Assembly (NCBI GenBank): GCA_014529385.2 | Contig: CM043948.1 | Span: 82,616,760-82,680,759, forward strand | Direction: 5' to 3' | Length of the DNA stretch: 64,000 nt | Source of the DNA: Adiantum capillus-veneris | Lineage: Eukaryota > Streptophyta > Polypodiopsida > Polypodiales > Pteridaceae | Part shown: positions 50,035 to 61,711 of the stretch, piece by piece | Position numbering within the stretch: the stretch's first letter is position 1 | Layout of the letters: each line of letters opens with the position of its first letter | Program-made: the position numbers and the translations under genes | Notes under the pieces: model-generated | Database searches by the model: none | Seen by the model: the letters and a program-made list of their open reading frames with translations, nothing else | What the model was told of the DNA's origin: nothing

Positions 50035-50185
50035 TCAAGCTCCGCCACTTCTTCTTTTCTGGTGTCAATCTATCAAAAATGGATTCTTTGTTTGTAGTGT
50101 CAAACTTATTGAACATGTATACTTCATGTGCTACATTTGGAGTCACATGCGCTCTAGAGATACTATTGGAAACATTAAACAACTC
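50035..50185 (-). CDS. possible exon of unidentified gene (minus strand)
   Basis: Encodes NVSNSISRAHVTPNVAHEVY and FDRLTPEKKKWRSLR. The codon content looks protein-like, but no homologue is recognised. Confidence 0.22.
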
Positions 50186-50449
50186 AACGTGAGGAGTTAG
50201 CACAATAAACAATCTCAAATGAAAGGCAAAATTAAATTAGTACAATACGTAGATAACTTGAAATAAGGAGACGCATGCATTAGTGGTGTCCAATGCGAGT
50301 AGTAACTCTACTTCTTTTGTCTTTGGCACCTAACTTGACATCGCACACTTACATGGTATTGCGGATTGTCAGAGTACTCTATAATTTATAGAAACAAATG
50401 TAACAGTTAGAAAAATGTCTATTCTTAACATGTAAACAGGAAAAGATGA

Positions 50450-50590
50450 AATGATTATGTACTTTCTTTGATGCGTCTCCACTATGTTTTAAACCTGTGA
50501 TTACCATTCCAAACATGAAACCTTTTACCTTTGAGGTCATGTCACTCTCTTCCAAGAGCTCTCTCAAACTCATCATTTCTTCTCTACAAA
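50450..50590 (-). CDS. possible exon of unidentified gene (minus strand)
   Basis: Encodes REEMMSLRELLEESDMTSKV and GFMFGMVITGLKHSGDASKK. Leu/Glu-rich, protein-like. No homologue recognised. Confidence 0.22.
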
Positions 50591-51074
50591 CAGGAAAAAT
50601 ACAAAAGCATTGCAATAATCACGAACACATATAATTAGGATCCATTAAAAAGAACCAACAAACATATAATCACGAACACACATATACATGTGTGTTCGTC
50701 CTCCTCTTCAACATTATTCGAGTCTTCATCTACTTGTGCTTCATCATTAATGAAGACACAAATTTTTATGCATGCACGTCCTTAGTTTTTGGGAGGAGTA
50801 TCTAAAGGACACACCCGCGATGATGTCTCTTGCTCTATCATTCGTTTTGAAAAACACATCCAGAACGTAATTGCATGCTTACTTTGCCTGTTACTATATG
50901 GTGAAGCCAATGACTATTTTGTTGCATGCCTCCTCTTAGGCCCCATCATGCACTATAGACAACAAAAAACTTGAGTAATTAACAAAAAACATTCCTTCTT
51001 GTTTGTATGCCTCATTCTCACCTTTTTTACTTCCCTTTCTCCCCCATGAAGTTTCTATTGAACCAAAAACTTGT

Positions 51075-51207
51075 TGTTAGGCATCATGTAGTTCTTCTCT
51101 AATATGCAAAAAAAGGGGGGTTAAAGCCCCCATCATGCACGCTGATGATGGGGGGCTCTTACCCCTCTTTCTTTTGCATCTCAGAGAAGAGTTACATGGT
51201 GCCTGTC
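51075..51207. ncRNA. long imperfect hairpin 1
   Basis: Arms 51075-51136 and 51145-51207 pair over about 60 bases (roughly 85%) around an 8-base loop. The inner 12 bp next to the loop (AGCCCCCATCAT / ATGATGGGGGCT) are nearly perfect. The size and shape resemble a plant pre-miRNA or a foldback element. Expression is unknown. Confidence 0.5.
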
Positions 51208-51281
51208 ACAATTTTATCCAAATTCTATCTTGTTTTATGTAAAGAAAATAATAATTTCAACCATTTTTTTTCAATTTTTCT

Positions 51282-51397
51282 CTTGAATGATGATGCAATA
51301 TCTTCCACCATGATGAAAAAAAAGGGGGCCACTGTCCCCTGATTGTCTATGCCCCTTTTTTTTCATCATGGTGGAAGATATTGCATCTTCGTTCAAG
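51282..51397. ncRNA. near-perfect hairpin 2
   Basis: Arms 51292-51327 and 51352-51387 are perfectly complementary for 36 bases, extended to about 46 with two mismatches (51282-51397); loop 24 bases. The arm contains ATCTTCCACCATGATG followed by an A8 run and a G run. Confidence 0.55.
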
Positions 51398-51441
51398 ATT
51401 TTCATATCACATTGACAAAGAACTTGCAATAGACTCGCTTG

Positions 51442-51566
51442 CCATGAAGGCATTGAGCTTCACAAAAAGAGAAAAAGGGGGCGGGGGGGAGGGGGTCATC
51501 GCTTAGGGGCTCCCCCCCCCAACACACACACACCTTTTTTTTTTGTCAAACTCAATGCCTTCATGG
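51442..51566. ncRNA. hairpin 3
   Basis: The outer arms CCATGAAGGCATTGAG (51442-51457) and CTCAATGCCTTCATGG (51551-51566) are perfect over 16 bases. The inner arms are A-rich/G-rich opposite C-rich/T-rich runs and pair loosely. Confidence 0.5.
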
Positions 51567-52002
51567 AATGCACTTGGTTATGGCTTAGCTTGCAAGCTTC
51601 AAGAACTCCGAGAATGCTTGGAAATGGCGGCAGATGATGGGGAGGGGCCAACTATTGAAATGGTAGCTGACGGCACTGATAATTCTCAGCAGAGCGACCG
51701 ACGATGACGGGCAGTGACGGAAGTGGCGATTCTCAATGGAGTGGTCAGAGATTGTGAGCGGTGGCGGCAGTGCAAATGGGGAGAGAAGAGGCGGTGGGGC
51801 GGTGGGGGAGGTAGGGGATGAGACAGAGGAGCAACACGACGCTCTGAGAGAGGAGGGGTGTAGGAGGATTCGAGAAAAGTGTAATCAAGAAAAAAAAAAC
51901 ATGTACTTGAATAAACTTAAGATGACACAATAGATAAGATTTTACTTAACCATACTTTAAGTTTGTAAAGAGATGTCTTTTTTATATATATAGTATATAC
52001 AA

Positions 52003-52004
<2 letters not shown>

Positions 52005-52048
<44 letters not shown>

Positions 52049-52074
52049 ATTTAAATGTATAGATACATATCAAG

Positions 52075-52146
<72 letters not shown>
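52005..52146. repeat. (GT)n and (CA)n tracts in inverted arrangement with (TA)n flanks
   Basis: (GT)n at 52006-52045 and (CA)n at 52075-52128, separated by 29 bases. TA-rich runs lie outside both, so the whole can fold as one hairpin. Confidence 0.9.
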
Positions 52147-52578
52147 AAATAGAAAATGCATTTTATATATTCTCAATATTTAGTAGGTTATAGCAGATTA
52201 AGGCTATATTGATAGTATACTCTCTCATTGCCATGTTTATTCAATCATAGTAGAAGGGATTAATTTTTTTGGAAAAAATACTCAAATAGCAAACCAGTCA
52301 CTCACCAAGTAAAAGTGTGTGGATTTCTATTGACAAAATGCTCGACAAGGAGGTCAAAAAAAAAATAACAATTACAGGATCAATAGCAAAATAAATCCCC
52401 TTTAATAAGGGGGTCGAGCAAGGCAATCGTACTTGATACAAGTAAGCTTATGCGGGTATCATAGATCAAGGTTATTATGACTACAACATCTCCAGTTGCC
52501 CTATTTAATCAAGCAGGGTAAAAGGGGAAGAAAAGGGATTGGAAGAAAACATGAATGGAAAACCAATCACGAGAAGAG

Positions 52579-52579
52579 T

Positions 52580-52650
<71 letters not shown>
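52579..52650. repeat. (GT)n microsatellite, about 70 bp
   Basis: Pure GT tract with one TATG interruption near its start. Confidence 0.95.
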
Positions 52651-52653
<3 letters not shown>

Positions 52654-52790
52654 TATTAGGATAGTGCAAGTTAAATACTCAAGGTGAGCACTCCCAAGAC
52701 ATGAAAAACTCAGATAAGCATTCTTCACAAGCTATATGGGAAGTCATGTCTAGGTAGGTCATTAGGTCAAGCCAAGTAAAGTGACAAAGT

Positions 52791-52791
<1 letters not shown>

Positions 52792-52842
<51 letters not shown>
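52792..52842. repeat. (GT)n microsatellite, about 50 bp
   Basis: Pure GT tract. Confidence 0.95.
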
Positions 52843-52845
<3 letters not shown>

Positions 52846-54378
52846 TGGGCGCGGGCACCCTTACCCAGCCATCATACTCAATGTTAAGGTAGTAGGCCCA
52901 TTGAGTATAGGCCTATTACCTCATCAAGTTGATGAGAGTAAAACACTCAAGTATGAACCTTACAAAAGCTGTACCACATCAAGAAGTCCATAGTGAAGCA
53001 AACTTCAACATAATAATATCCAATAATGTCTTCGGAGAAGACAATACTCCGATAGGAGTTTTAAGGCTTTGTCAGCCAATAAAAATAGTGTCAATGTTGT
53101 ACTTAGTCTTTCATGGATGCAATCCATAATTTTTGCCAATTTCTCGAGATCATGGATAATCCACACAAAAGTAGTCCATTTAAAGGTAATTAGAACAATT
53201 GATTTAGTTACCTGGGTAAGTAACTTTGGATTAACCTGCAACCTAAAACCAGTAGAAAGACTCCAATAGCTGTGAGCAGGAACTCAGTCTATAGACAAGA
53301 AAAGGCCACATAACACATGTCAACCTAACAAGGAGTTAAAGAAGGTGGGCCAGTTAAAGCCTATAGACAAAAAAATAATATAAAGCCAGCCTCTCGATCA
53401 ACCCAGTTACCTAAGAGGGCCTTGTGTTTAGGACGTGTGTTGTTGTATTAAACTTAATACATATACACAAAAGAACATAATGTTCAAAAGACAACTGGCT
53501 TTAGATAACTGGACAGAGATTTTTACAAAAATGAATCAGTTTTAGATTCACTTTTGTACAATATAATAAGAATGAGGCATCATTCCAATGATCCTATAAA
53601 AAGAACTATAGAGTTGTGAAGGTCATCCAGGTTGAATCGACAGGATTCTGCAAAGTTGGACAGCGGCAAAGATAAAAAACTCTGAAGTAAAGATAAAATT
53701 CTCACTTGGATCCATATAAACAAGACAACAGATTTGTTAACCTTGAATACATATTATAGGTGTCAACAAACCTATCACTTGTTATCCATATCCTACTTAT
53801 AAACTTTTTAACTTAAACCTACTATCCTTTAAATAAATTAGAGTATCAAATAGTGTAAAGTAGCAGGAGACTAATATCCATGCATAAGTGAGTGGTTAAA
53901 ACCTAAAGAAAAAGCTTTCCAAATGGTCATATTATGATCATAAGGCCATCACTCCTTTGATCCAAGTGTTAACTAAAATTTGTTTAAAATTTCTTTTCTT
54001 TGTTAGTACTTTTTTGTTTCATTTTTTAACTTTTATTTGAAGTGTAAAGTATCCATAAATGCATCAAAAGACCATTACCCCTTTTGATGCAAGTATCTTG
54101 AAAAATATTCAATGTGAGTAGTCCAATTAAGCATATCATATATTTTTGTTCATTAAACCAACATTGAGGCATTACTTTGCTAAGCCCAAGAATGGTTAGT
54201 ACCAAAGTTAGAGGTAAAATTTCATGTAAAGATCTTTAGTAATGTTCAAGATATTGAAAGATGTTCTGCAGGCTTTAAAATCAATCATTTTTAACAGCCA
54301 AACTATCAAGCTTTAGTCAGTTAGAATCAACCCTAATGCCAAAATGTTAATACAATATATTGAGACTATCAAGCCCAA
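52843..54378. other. no recognised gene
   Basis: AT-rich sequence with only short open stretches; nothing supported. Confidence 0.55.
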
Positions 54379-54383
54379 CCACA

Positions 54384-54575
54384 TGTTGGGGTATAAAGCC
54401 CAATGTGGTCGCCCAGGTAAGTGGGCGGGCCGCCAGGTATGTACACATATTCTTTTGTAAAAACCTAATAAGAACTCACAATGCTCTACACATTACAGTA
54501 GAGCGAGTTCACCATATCGTCGTGCTCTTCTTCTCACACTATCTCTCGCGTCACACTTCCGCTCGTACTCCTTCA
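54384..54575 (+). repeat. 5' LTR of copia C
   Basis: 192 bp; TGTTGGGGTATAAAG to CTCCTTCA. Confidence 0.92.
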
Positions 54576-54577
54576 AC

Positions 54578-54589
54578 TGGTATCAGAGC
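54578..54589 (+). promoter_or_regulatory. primer-binding site of copia C
   Basis: TGGTATCAGAGC, two bases after the 5' LTR; initiator Met-tRNA type. Confidence 0.9.
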
Positions 54590-54872
54590 GCAGATCGAGG
54601 CTCGGGACAGCACTGCAGGAGGTTAGAATCACCAGCTCAGATTGGAGTGAAATTCGACAGGCAAAGACATCTCGGCCATCTCGGCCACCGTTCGGCTTCG
54701 ACAAAGTTCATCTTGGCCACCGTTCGGCTTCGACAAAGTTCTGCGCATGCCATTTTTGACTACGTGGTCTCAGCGGGTGCAGATCCGACTCTGCAAATTT
54801 GGGGTTTTCCAGTTTACAGGGGAAACTTTGCCGATTTTTTCCCAGGAAAGTAAACTACTGTGAAGCGTAGCT

Positions 54873-57800
54873 ATGGCTGGATCACAGGACACTGCTCTTT
54901 ACAATATCAAGAAGATGGATGGAACCAATTTCCCATTGTGGAAGAAGCAGATTTGGCACGTGTTGGTACAAAAGAAGCAGATAAAACCTATAAAGCTCAA
55001 GGGGATAAAACCAGAAGATATGGACGAAGATGAATGGAGCGAAATGGATGAATTGGCACTTTCTACCATTATGCTGACTTTGGCAGAAAGCGTTTACTTC
55101 AATGTAGCAGACGAGATGTCGGCTTATCAAGCATGGTTAAAGCTGAGTGATCTTTATGAGAAGCAGAGTGCAGCTTCACAGGTATACTGGCTTAAGAAGC
55201 TTGTTGATTTGAAGATGAAAGAAGGGGCACCTATGTCCAATCATCTGAATGAATTCAACACAATCTACAGTCAATTGTCAGCTCAAGGTGTCAAGTTTGA
55301 TGAACCTGTTAGAGCTATGTTCCTGTTGATCGCATTGCCGGAAAGTTGGGACACTTTTCGCACAGCTTTGAGTAATTCTGCACCTCCAGATGGTTTGAAC
55401 ATAGCAGGTGTAGAAGGAAGTCTGCTTACTGAAGAAACCAATAGAAAGACAATGGAAAAAGGCAAAGGAACAGCCTTAGTTGTCAGGGGAAGGACCAAAG
55501 AAAAGTACAAAGGTGGAAAGAGGAATCAGTCTCGTAGCAAGTCCCGCAGTGCTAAAGGCAAGAGTGACATAGAATGCTACCATTGTGGCAAGAAGGGTCA
55601 CATGAAAAGAGACTACAGAGAATGGAAAGCAGAAAAAGGCAAAGAAAAAGCTGAAGACCATGGTGAGAAGAACAAGTCCTCAGTGAAGATTCAAGAAATA
55701 AATGTGACAAACACTGTTGCAGAGGATGACAGTCTAGTGTCAGGAGACATCTACTTCTTGAAGAATACAATGGACTCAGCTCTTCTTACAGCATCTGATG
55801 GAAATACACTGAGTGACTGGATTATAGACTCAGGGGCATCACTTCATGTGTCTCCAACCAAGGAGTGGTTTACCTCTTATGTGACCACTAAAGATCATTT
55901 TCGGCTAGGCAATGGGCAGACATGTGAGATATTTGGTGTTGGAGATGTTCAATTGAAGTTTCAGAATGGCTCTTCTTTCACGCTGAAGAATGTGAGACAT
56001 GTTCCCGCAATTACAAAGAGCTTGATCAACATAGGTTTACTTGATGATGCTGGCTACGTCACCACTTTTGGACAGAATATGTGGAAGATATCCAAGGGTT
56101 ATATGACTGTAGCACATGCAGTAAAGTCTGGAGGACTTTACATGATTTATGTATCAAATGTCTCTAAAAATGTAATCAATGTAACCGAGCAGCCGAACGT
56201 TTCTTTGTGGCATAGCCGGTTAGGACCTATGTCCAAGAAGGGAATGGAAATCTTGTCTCGTTCTGGTTATTTGCCTGGCTTGTCATTTAATGATTTTGAA
56301 TTCTGTGAACATTGTCTGTATGGTAAGCAAACACAGCAGCCACATAAGCATAGAGGCAGTAGAAGAGATACACAGTTGGCACTTGTTCATAGTGATTTGT
56401 GTGGACCTATGCCTAACCTATCTATAGGGGGAGCTTCTTACTTTATGACATTTATAGATGATTACTCGAGGAAAGTATGGGTTTACTTTCTCAAGCACAA
56501 GGATGAAGCGTTTAGTGTTTTCAAAACGTTTGTGACACTTGTGGAGAATCAGAGTGGCAAGAAGCTTAAAGGCTTATGCACTGACAATGGTGGAGAGTAT
56601 GTTTCAAAGGCCTTTCAGGACTTTTGTAAGTCAAAAGGTATAAAATGTGAACTTACTGCTCCTTACAATCCTCCTCAAAATGGTGTTGCTGAGAGGATGA
56701 ATAGGACCATACAAGAGAAGGTCAAAAGTATGTTGTCTTATGCACAACTGCCAAATGGGTTTTGTGCTGAAGCTGTATCAACAGCTGTTCATCTTGTAAA
56801 TAGATCTCCTAGCAAGGTTTTACAGAAGGATTCAGTGCCAGAGATGGTATGGTCAGGCAAAATGCCCTCATACAATCATCTCAGAGTCTTTGGCTATGAG
56901 GCATATACTCACGTTCCAAAGGAATTTAGGAAAAAACTTGAGCCAAAGAGTAGAAAATGCATCTTTCTAGGCTATGGTAATTCTGGTGAGATGGGGTACA
57001 GACTTTGGGATCCCGAATCCAGAAAGGTTGTCCGCAGCAATGATGTTCACTTTAATGAATCCAAATATCATTCTAAACCAGAGAGGGTTGAGGAGATTAG
57101 AAGAGTTGTCTTCCAAGAAGATGGACCTGCACGTGCAAGACAAAATGTCAGGGCTCAAGAGGAGCAAGGACAGGATAGATTGGAACCACAGGTTGTGGTT
57201 GAGCCTGAGCCACCTATTGTGTGTAGATCTGGACGTGTCACGCGACCTCCTGATAGGTTTGTTCCACCTATGAAATATGTCATGTTGACTGATTGCAATG
57301 AGCCTTCATGTTACAAGGAAACAGTGCAAATGAAGGACTCCGGGAATTGGCAATTGGCCATGCAGTCAGAGATGACAGCTCTGCATAAAAACCAGACATG
57401 GAAGCTAGTTAAATTACCACAGGGCAAAAAGGCTCTACCTTGTAAATGGGTTTACAGGTATAAGATCACCGCTCATGATAGTTAGCCAAAGTACAAACCA
57501 AGGCTTGTTGCCAAGGGCTTTAAGCAAGAACAAGGCATTGACTTTGATATCTTCTCTCCGGTGGTCAAGATGACTACATTGAGATGCTTTCTTGCATTGG
57601 TTGCCATATTAGATTTGGTGTTGCACCAAATGGATGTCAAGACAGCGTTCTTGCATGGTGATTTAGATGTGAGAATTTACATGCAGCAGCCAGAAGGGTT
57701 TGTTGAGAAAGGCAAGGAAGATTTGGTATGCCAGTTGTTAAAAAGTCTTTATGGCTTAAAACAATCCCCGAGGGCATGGTACCATAAGTTCCACAAGTTT

Positions 57801-58850
57801 ATGCTTTCTCAAGGCTACAAACGTAGTGAGTTCGATCACTGTCTATATACAAATAAGGCTAAGGATGGTAGTTGGCTGATCCTTATTTTGTATGTGGATG
57901 ACATGTTGATTGCTAGCAAGCACTTGGAAGAAATTTCAGCTTTGAAGTCAAAGATGGCAAAATCGTTTGACATGAAAGACATGGGTGAGGCAAGTCATAT
58001 ACTTGGTATGCGCATTGAGAGAGACAGATCAAAGAAGTTGATTTGGTTATCTCAAACAGAGTATATTGACAAGGTTTTGCAACGTTTCAATATGGAGAAG
58101 GGAAAGGCATTGAGTGTTCCATTGCCACCATATGTGAAACTTAGCAAACAAGATTGTCCTGTGTCTGAGGAAGAACAGGCTGAAATGGATAAGATTCCAT
58201 ATGCGTCTGCAGTGGGTAGTTTAATGTATGCAATGATTGCTACTCGCCCAGACATTGCATTTGCATTGGGAGTAGTAAGTCGATACATGTCAAACCCAGG
58301 CAAGAAACATTGGGAGGCATTGAAACAAATATTGAGATACCTGAAAGCTACAAAGAGTATGCGCATATGCTATGGGAATCAAGAGCTAAGTGTAAAGGGT
58401 TTTACAGACTCAGATTATGCAGGTAACTTAGACAACCGAAAGTCTATGTCAGGGTATGTCTTTACATTGGCTGGTGGAGCATTATCATGGCGTTCTAGAT
58501 TACAAAATTGTGTTACTCAGTCTACTACAGAGGCTGAATATGTTGCAGCATGAGAGGCATGCAAAGAATCAATTTGGCTTAATCGACTAGTAATAGATTT
58601 GGGAATCAAAGAAGAGATGCCTGTGTTATATTGTGATAGTCAAAGTGCTATACAATTGGCTCGCAATCCAGTTTATCACTCAAAGACAAAGCATGTGGAT
58701 GTGAAGTATCATTTCATCAGGGAAATGCTCGAGGATAAGCAACTTCAGCTTGTCAAAGTTCACACCAGAGAAAATCCTGTTGATCTACTTACAAAAGGAC
58801 TTCCCTCAGAGAGCTTTGCGCATTTTCGCAAGCAGTTAGGTGTAGGGTAG
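54873..58850 (+). pseudogene. copia C gag-pol polyprotein with two in-frame stops
   Basis: One frame of 1325 codons from MAGSQDTALYNIKKMDGTNF to a stop at 58850, the usual length for a plant copia polyprotein, interrupted by TAG at 57483-57485 and TGA at 58551-58553. Order: UBN2-type gag, zinc knuckle CYHCGKKGHMKRDY (last Cys is Tyr), protease DSGASLHVSP, integrase zinc site WHSRLGPMS (second His is Pro) ... CEHCLYGK, integrase core (LVHSDLC, LCTDNGGEYVS, NGVAERMNRT), RT (QMDVKTAFLHGD, LYVDDML) and RNase H (FTDSDYAG, TEAEYVAA, CDSQSA, KHVDVKYHFIRE). Catalytic residues of protease, integrase core, RT and RNase H are kept, but the two stops and two zinc-site losses should prevent autonomous movement. 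Confidence 0.92.
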
Positions 58851-58939
58851 TACATCACTTCTCTACATCTCTTGTATATTAGCTTGTATAGTAGATTCTC
58901 TCACACTTAAAGTACCACATTGGACTTTAAGTGGGAGGT

Positions 58940-59133
58940 TGTTGGGGTATAAAGCCCAATGTGGTCGCCTAGGTAAGTGGGTGGGCCGCCAGGTATGTAC
59001 ACATATTCTTTTGTAAAAACCTAATAAGAACTCACTATGCTCTACACATTACAGTAGAGCGAGTTCACCATATCGTCGTGCTCTTCTTCTTGCACTCTCT
59101 CTCTCGCGTCACACTTCCGCTCGTACTCCTTCA
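58940..59133 (+). repeat. 3' LTR of copia C
   Basis: 194 bp; roughly 97% identical by eye to the 5' LTR. Confidence 0.92.
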
Positions 59134-59761
59134 CCACATGCCATGCTCAAATATTGAAAGTAAACAATGAATCGTTCAGGATTGAACAAAGCCAAGATCA
59201 TGTAACATATTCAATTTAAGGGTAAATAAACAAGGTGTCCTGGAGAATTTATTTTAAACTAAAATTTAGGGGAGAGCAACCACCCTTCGCCAAACACCAA
59301 TATGGGCTACTAGTAAAAGGACAAAAAGAGACACACCAAGTAGGTAATCTAGTAAGCCAGTATCATCTTATACCGAAGTCCCAAAACTTAGTAAGATATG
59401 AGGATGGGAGGGTCATGAATAGTATCTCAAAGCCATACCATACCTAGAGAAATCATAGGCAGACCATATTCCAGCCAGTGCATAAGCAATGCTAGAGTAA
59501 GAACCTAGATCATCGATTGATAACCATGGGATCATGCATTTAATAGAAAGTAAGGATCACATGTATCAATCTATCCAAGGAAACTAGTCTTTAGAGTGCC
59601 AATCTAGAAGCTCATATATTTCAAAACCCAAACTGAAAGCCTAAAGAAGGCTTCTAAAATTAATCTACTTAGTATAAGCAAGGGATTAATTCGATGTCAT
59701 AGCCCAAGTCAAACAACCTGTATTTTTTGTTTTTGCTAGGCCATATAGCCTAAAAACATCC

Positions 59762-59792
<31 letters not shown>

Positions 59793-60788
59793 CCTCTTAA
59801 GCCAAAGGATGTCAATCTCTCTATATGGAGCCATGATAATGCTATTATAATCACCTTTGCAAAAGAAAAGGTTAGAACTCAAGCATCTATGTACAAAAAT
59901 TGGAGTTGTATGTCCCTAATTAAATAACATCTTTGTGCACCATACATGGCAAAGCACTTAAGTATCATGCTAAAACAATTAGACAATATTGATAGGAGCA
60001 GTAAGCCCACAAAAAGGAAACCAAGACATTATAATACCATCATTATAACAAAGCAATATCAGTTTTAGATATGCACCCTGAATGGCAAGAGCTACAACAT
60101 GAGGTTAGTAAAAATTCCTATAGTATGATTGATCTTTTAATGGTCACAAAACAAAAACCCAGTATCGTCAAAGGCATTGGCAACCAACTTCTTATATTGC
60201 ATCATGCACTTGGGCAATGCCCATGTGTAAAAATGTTGGATAAAAAACCTACTCCACAGGTCCCCATAGAGGGTTAAAATATATCCAAAGTCTTCCAAAA
60301 AACTTATGAATATGCAATTGTACTAGATCACCTCAACATACCCAATAACTCCAAAGTGGATTAGAGTATGTCTCCAAAAAACCATTAATCATTCATCATT
60401 TTACAGGTATCTTTACAGCCAAACAGTAGTACTCAACAAACTTTATCATGGCCATGCAATGGTGGCCAATGCCGCATTGTAAACTAAATTTTACACATGA
60501 AGTTATTCTCTCAAGTAGTACAATCTTAGACCTTGTCAAAAAGACACTAATTCAGAGAGTAGGATCGATTGTATCTCGTGTAGAAAATGCACCATAGACA
60601 TCAGAGTTTATGGATGTTCCCCATCATGGGGAAACCCAATCCAAACCCAAAACCTCATGCACCATTACATGGTATTACCCTTGAAGTTGGCTATGCATAA
60701 GTGGCTAGAAGAGTTAATCTTTCAAATAGACCACATCCAGTGTTCAAGAAAGACAAAATTGTATACATGTGGTACTCCAACAAGGGTT

Positions 60789-60905
60789 CCCTTCAGTATC
60801 ATTCAAAAAATCATGTGTAGGACTCAAACGAGAGAAAAAACTACCTTCTATACCCTTCAGTATCATTCAAAAAGTTATGTGTAGGACTTGTACTAGAGAA
60901 AAAAC
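60789..60905. repeat. 64-bp tandem duplication
   Basis: Units at 60789-60852 and from 60853, both beginning CCCTTCAGTATCATTCAAAA and containing ATGTGTAGGACT. Confidence 0.85.
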
Positions 60906-61670
60906 ATAGAAAAAGTTTACAAATTCTTGTTTGAAAACCCCAATCATAGGAGGAGATTCAGCCTACCTTTGATGGATTCAGATCCTCCTCCACCTTCTTT
61001 CCCTTTTTTTTCACATGGTGATAGTAAACACTCTTTATGCATTGACAGTTTACTCATAGATGCAATTTAGAAAGGGCTACGTGTGCACCAGAGGGGCTCA
61101 CCTCTTGTGTTTTATAAACCAAGGCAGGTGCTCATCATCATTGAGGGAGGCCAGCATGTCTGCTTCGAGTGATAGAGAAGAGGGAAGTTCTTGGCCTAAA
61201 GACGATGAGTGAAAACGCATTTATACCCCATTAAGCCTTGCAATGAAGTTGATTTTTGCGCCCAATGCACAGGACCATTCCCATCCTAGTTTAAGCCAAG
61301 TTTGCGAAGGAAGTCTCCATGCTAAGATTTGGGAGATTAGAAGTCATAGGTGCACACAGCACCATGTGTGTCTGAGAATCCTGGTTAGTGCACACAAAGA
61401 TGTGTGCGAGTGCGCGTGCGCACAAATACATATTTCAGGATATTTGAGATTTGTGACAAATAACCCAAGGGATTTTGAAACACCACTGACTCATATCAAT
61501 ATCCAACAGCATTCTTTGGTTTTCCTCCCGAGAAAGTGTATCTTTGTAGGTTCTTTTTATTAATATGATACAAACTATTATATGTTACAAATATTTGATG
61601 AACTTTACATCACTATGCATTCCTTGTCCTTTGGACCTTAAGGATAGAGTATGCATCCTTGGATTTATGG

Positions 61671-61673
<3 letters not shown>

Positions 61674-61707
<34 letters not shown>
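61674..61707. repeat. (GA)n microsatellite
   Basis: Pure GA tract of about 34 bases. Confidence 0.95.

Positions 61708-61711
<4 letters not shown>

Larger units (their letters stand above)
54384..59133 (+). mobile_element. Ty1/copia element C, full-length and young, TSD CCACA
   Basis: 4750 bp. LTRs at 54384-54575 and 58940-59133 differ at only a handful of positions; the primer site is at 54578-54589; the purine tract AAGTGGGAGGT precedes the 3' LTR. CCACA flanks both ends (54379-54383 and 59134-59138). One long gag-pol frame runs from 54873 to 58850 with only two stop codons. A different copia family from A and B. Confidence 0.95.

Noticed and set aside
52496-52993. Cys-Val repeat ORFs
   Set aside because: Translation of (GT)n microsatellites.
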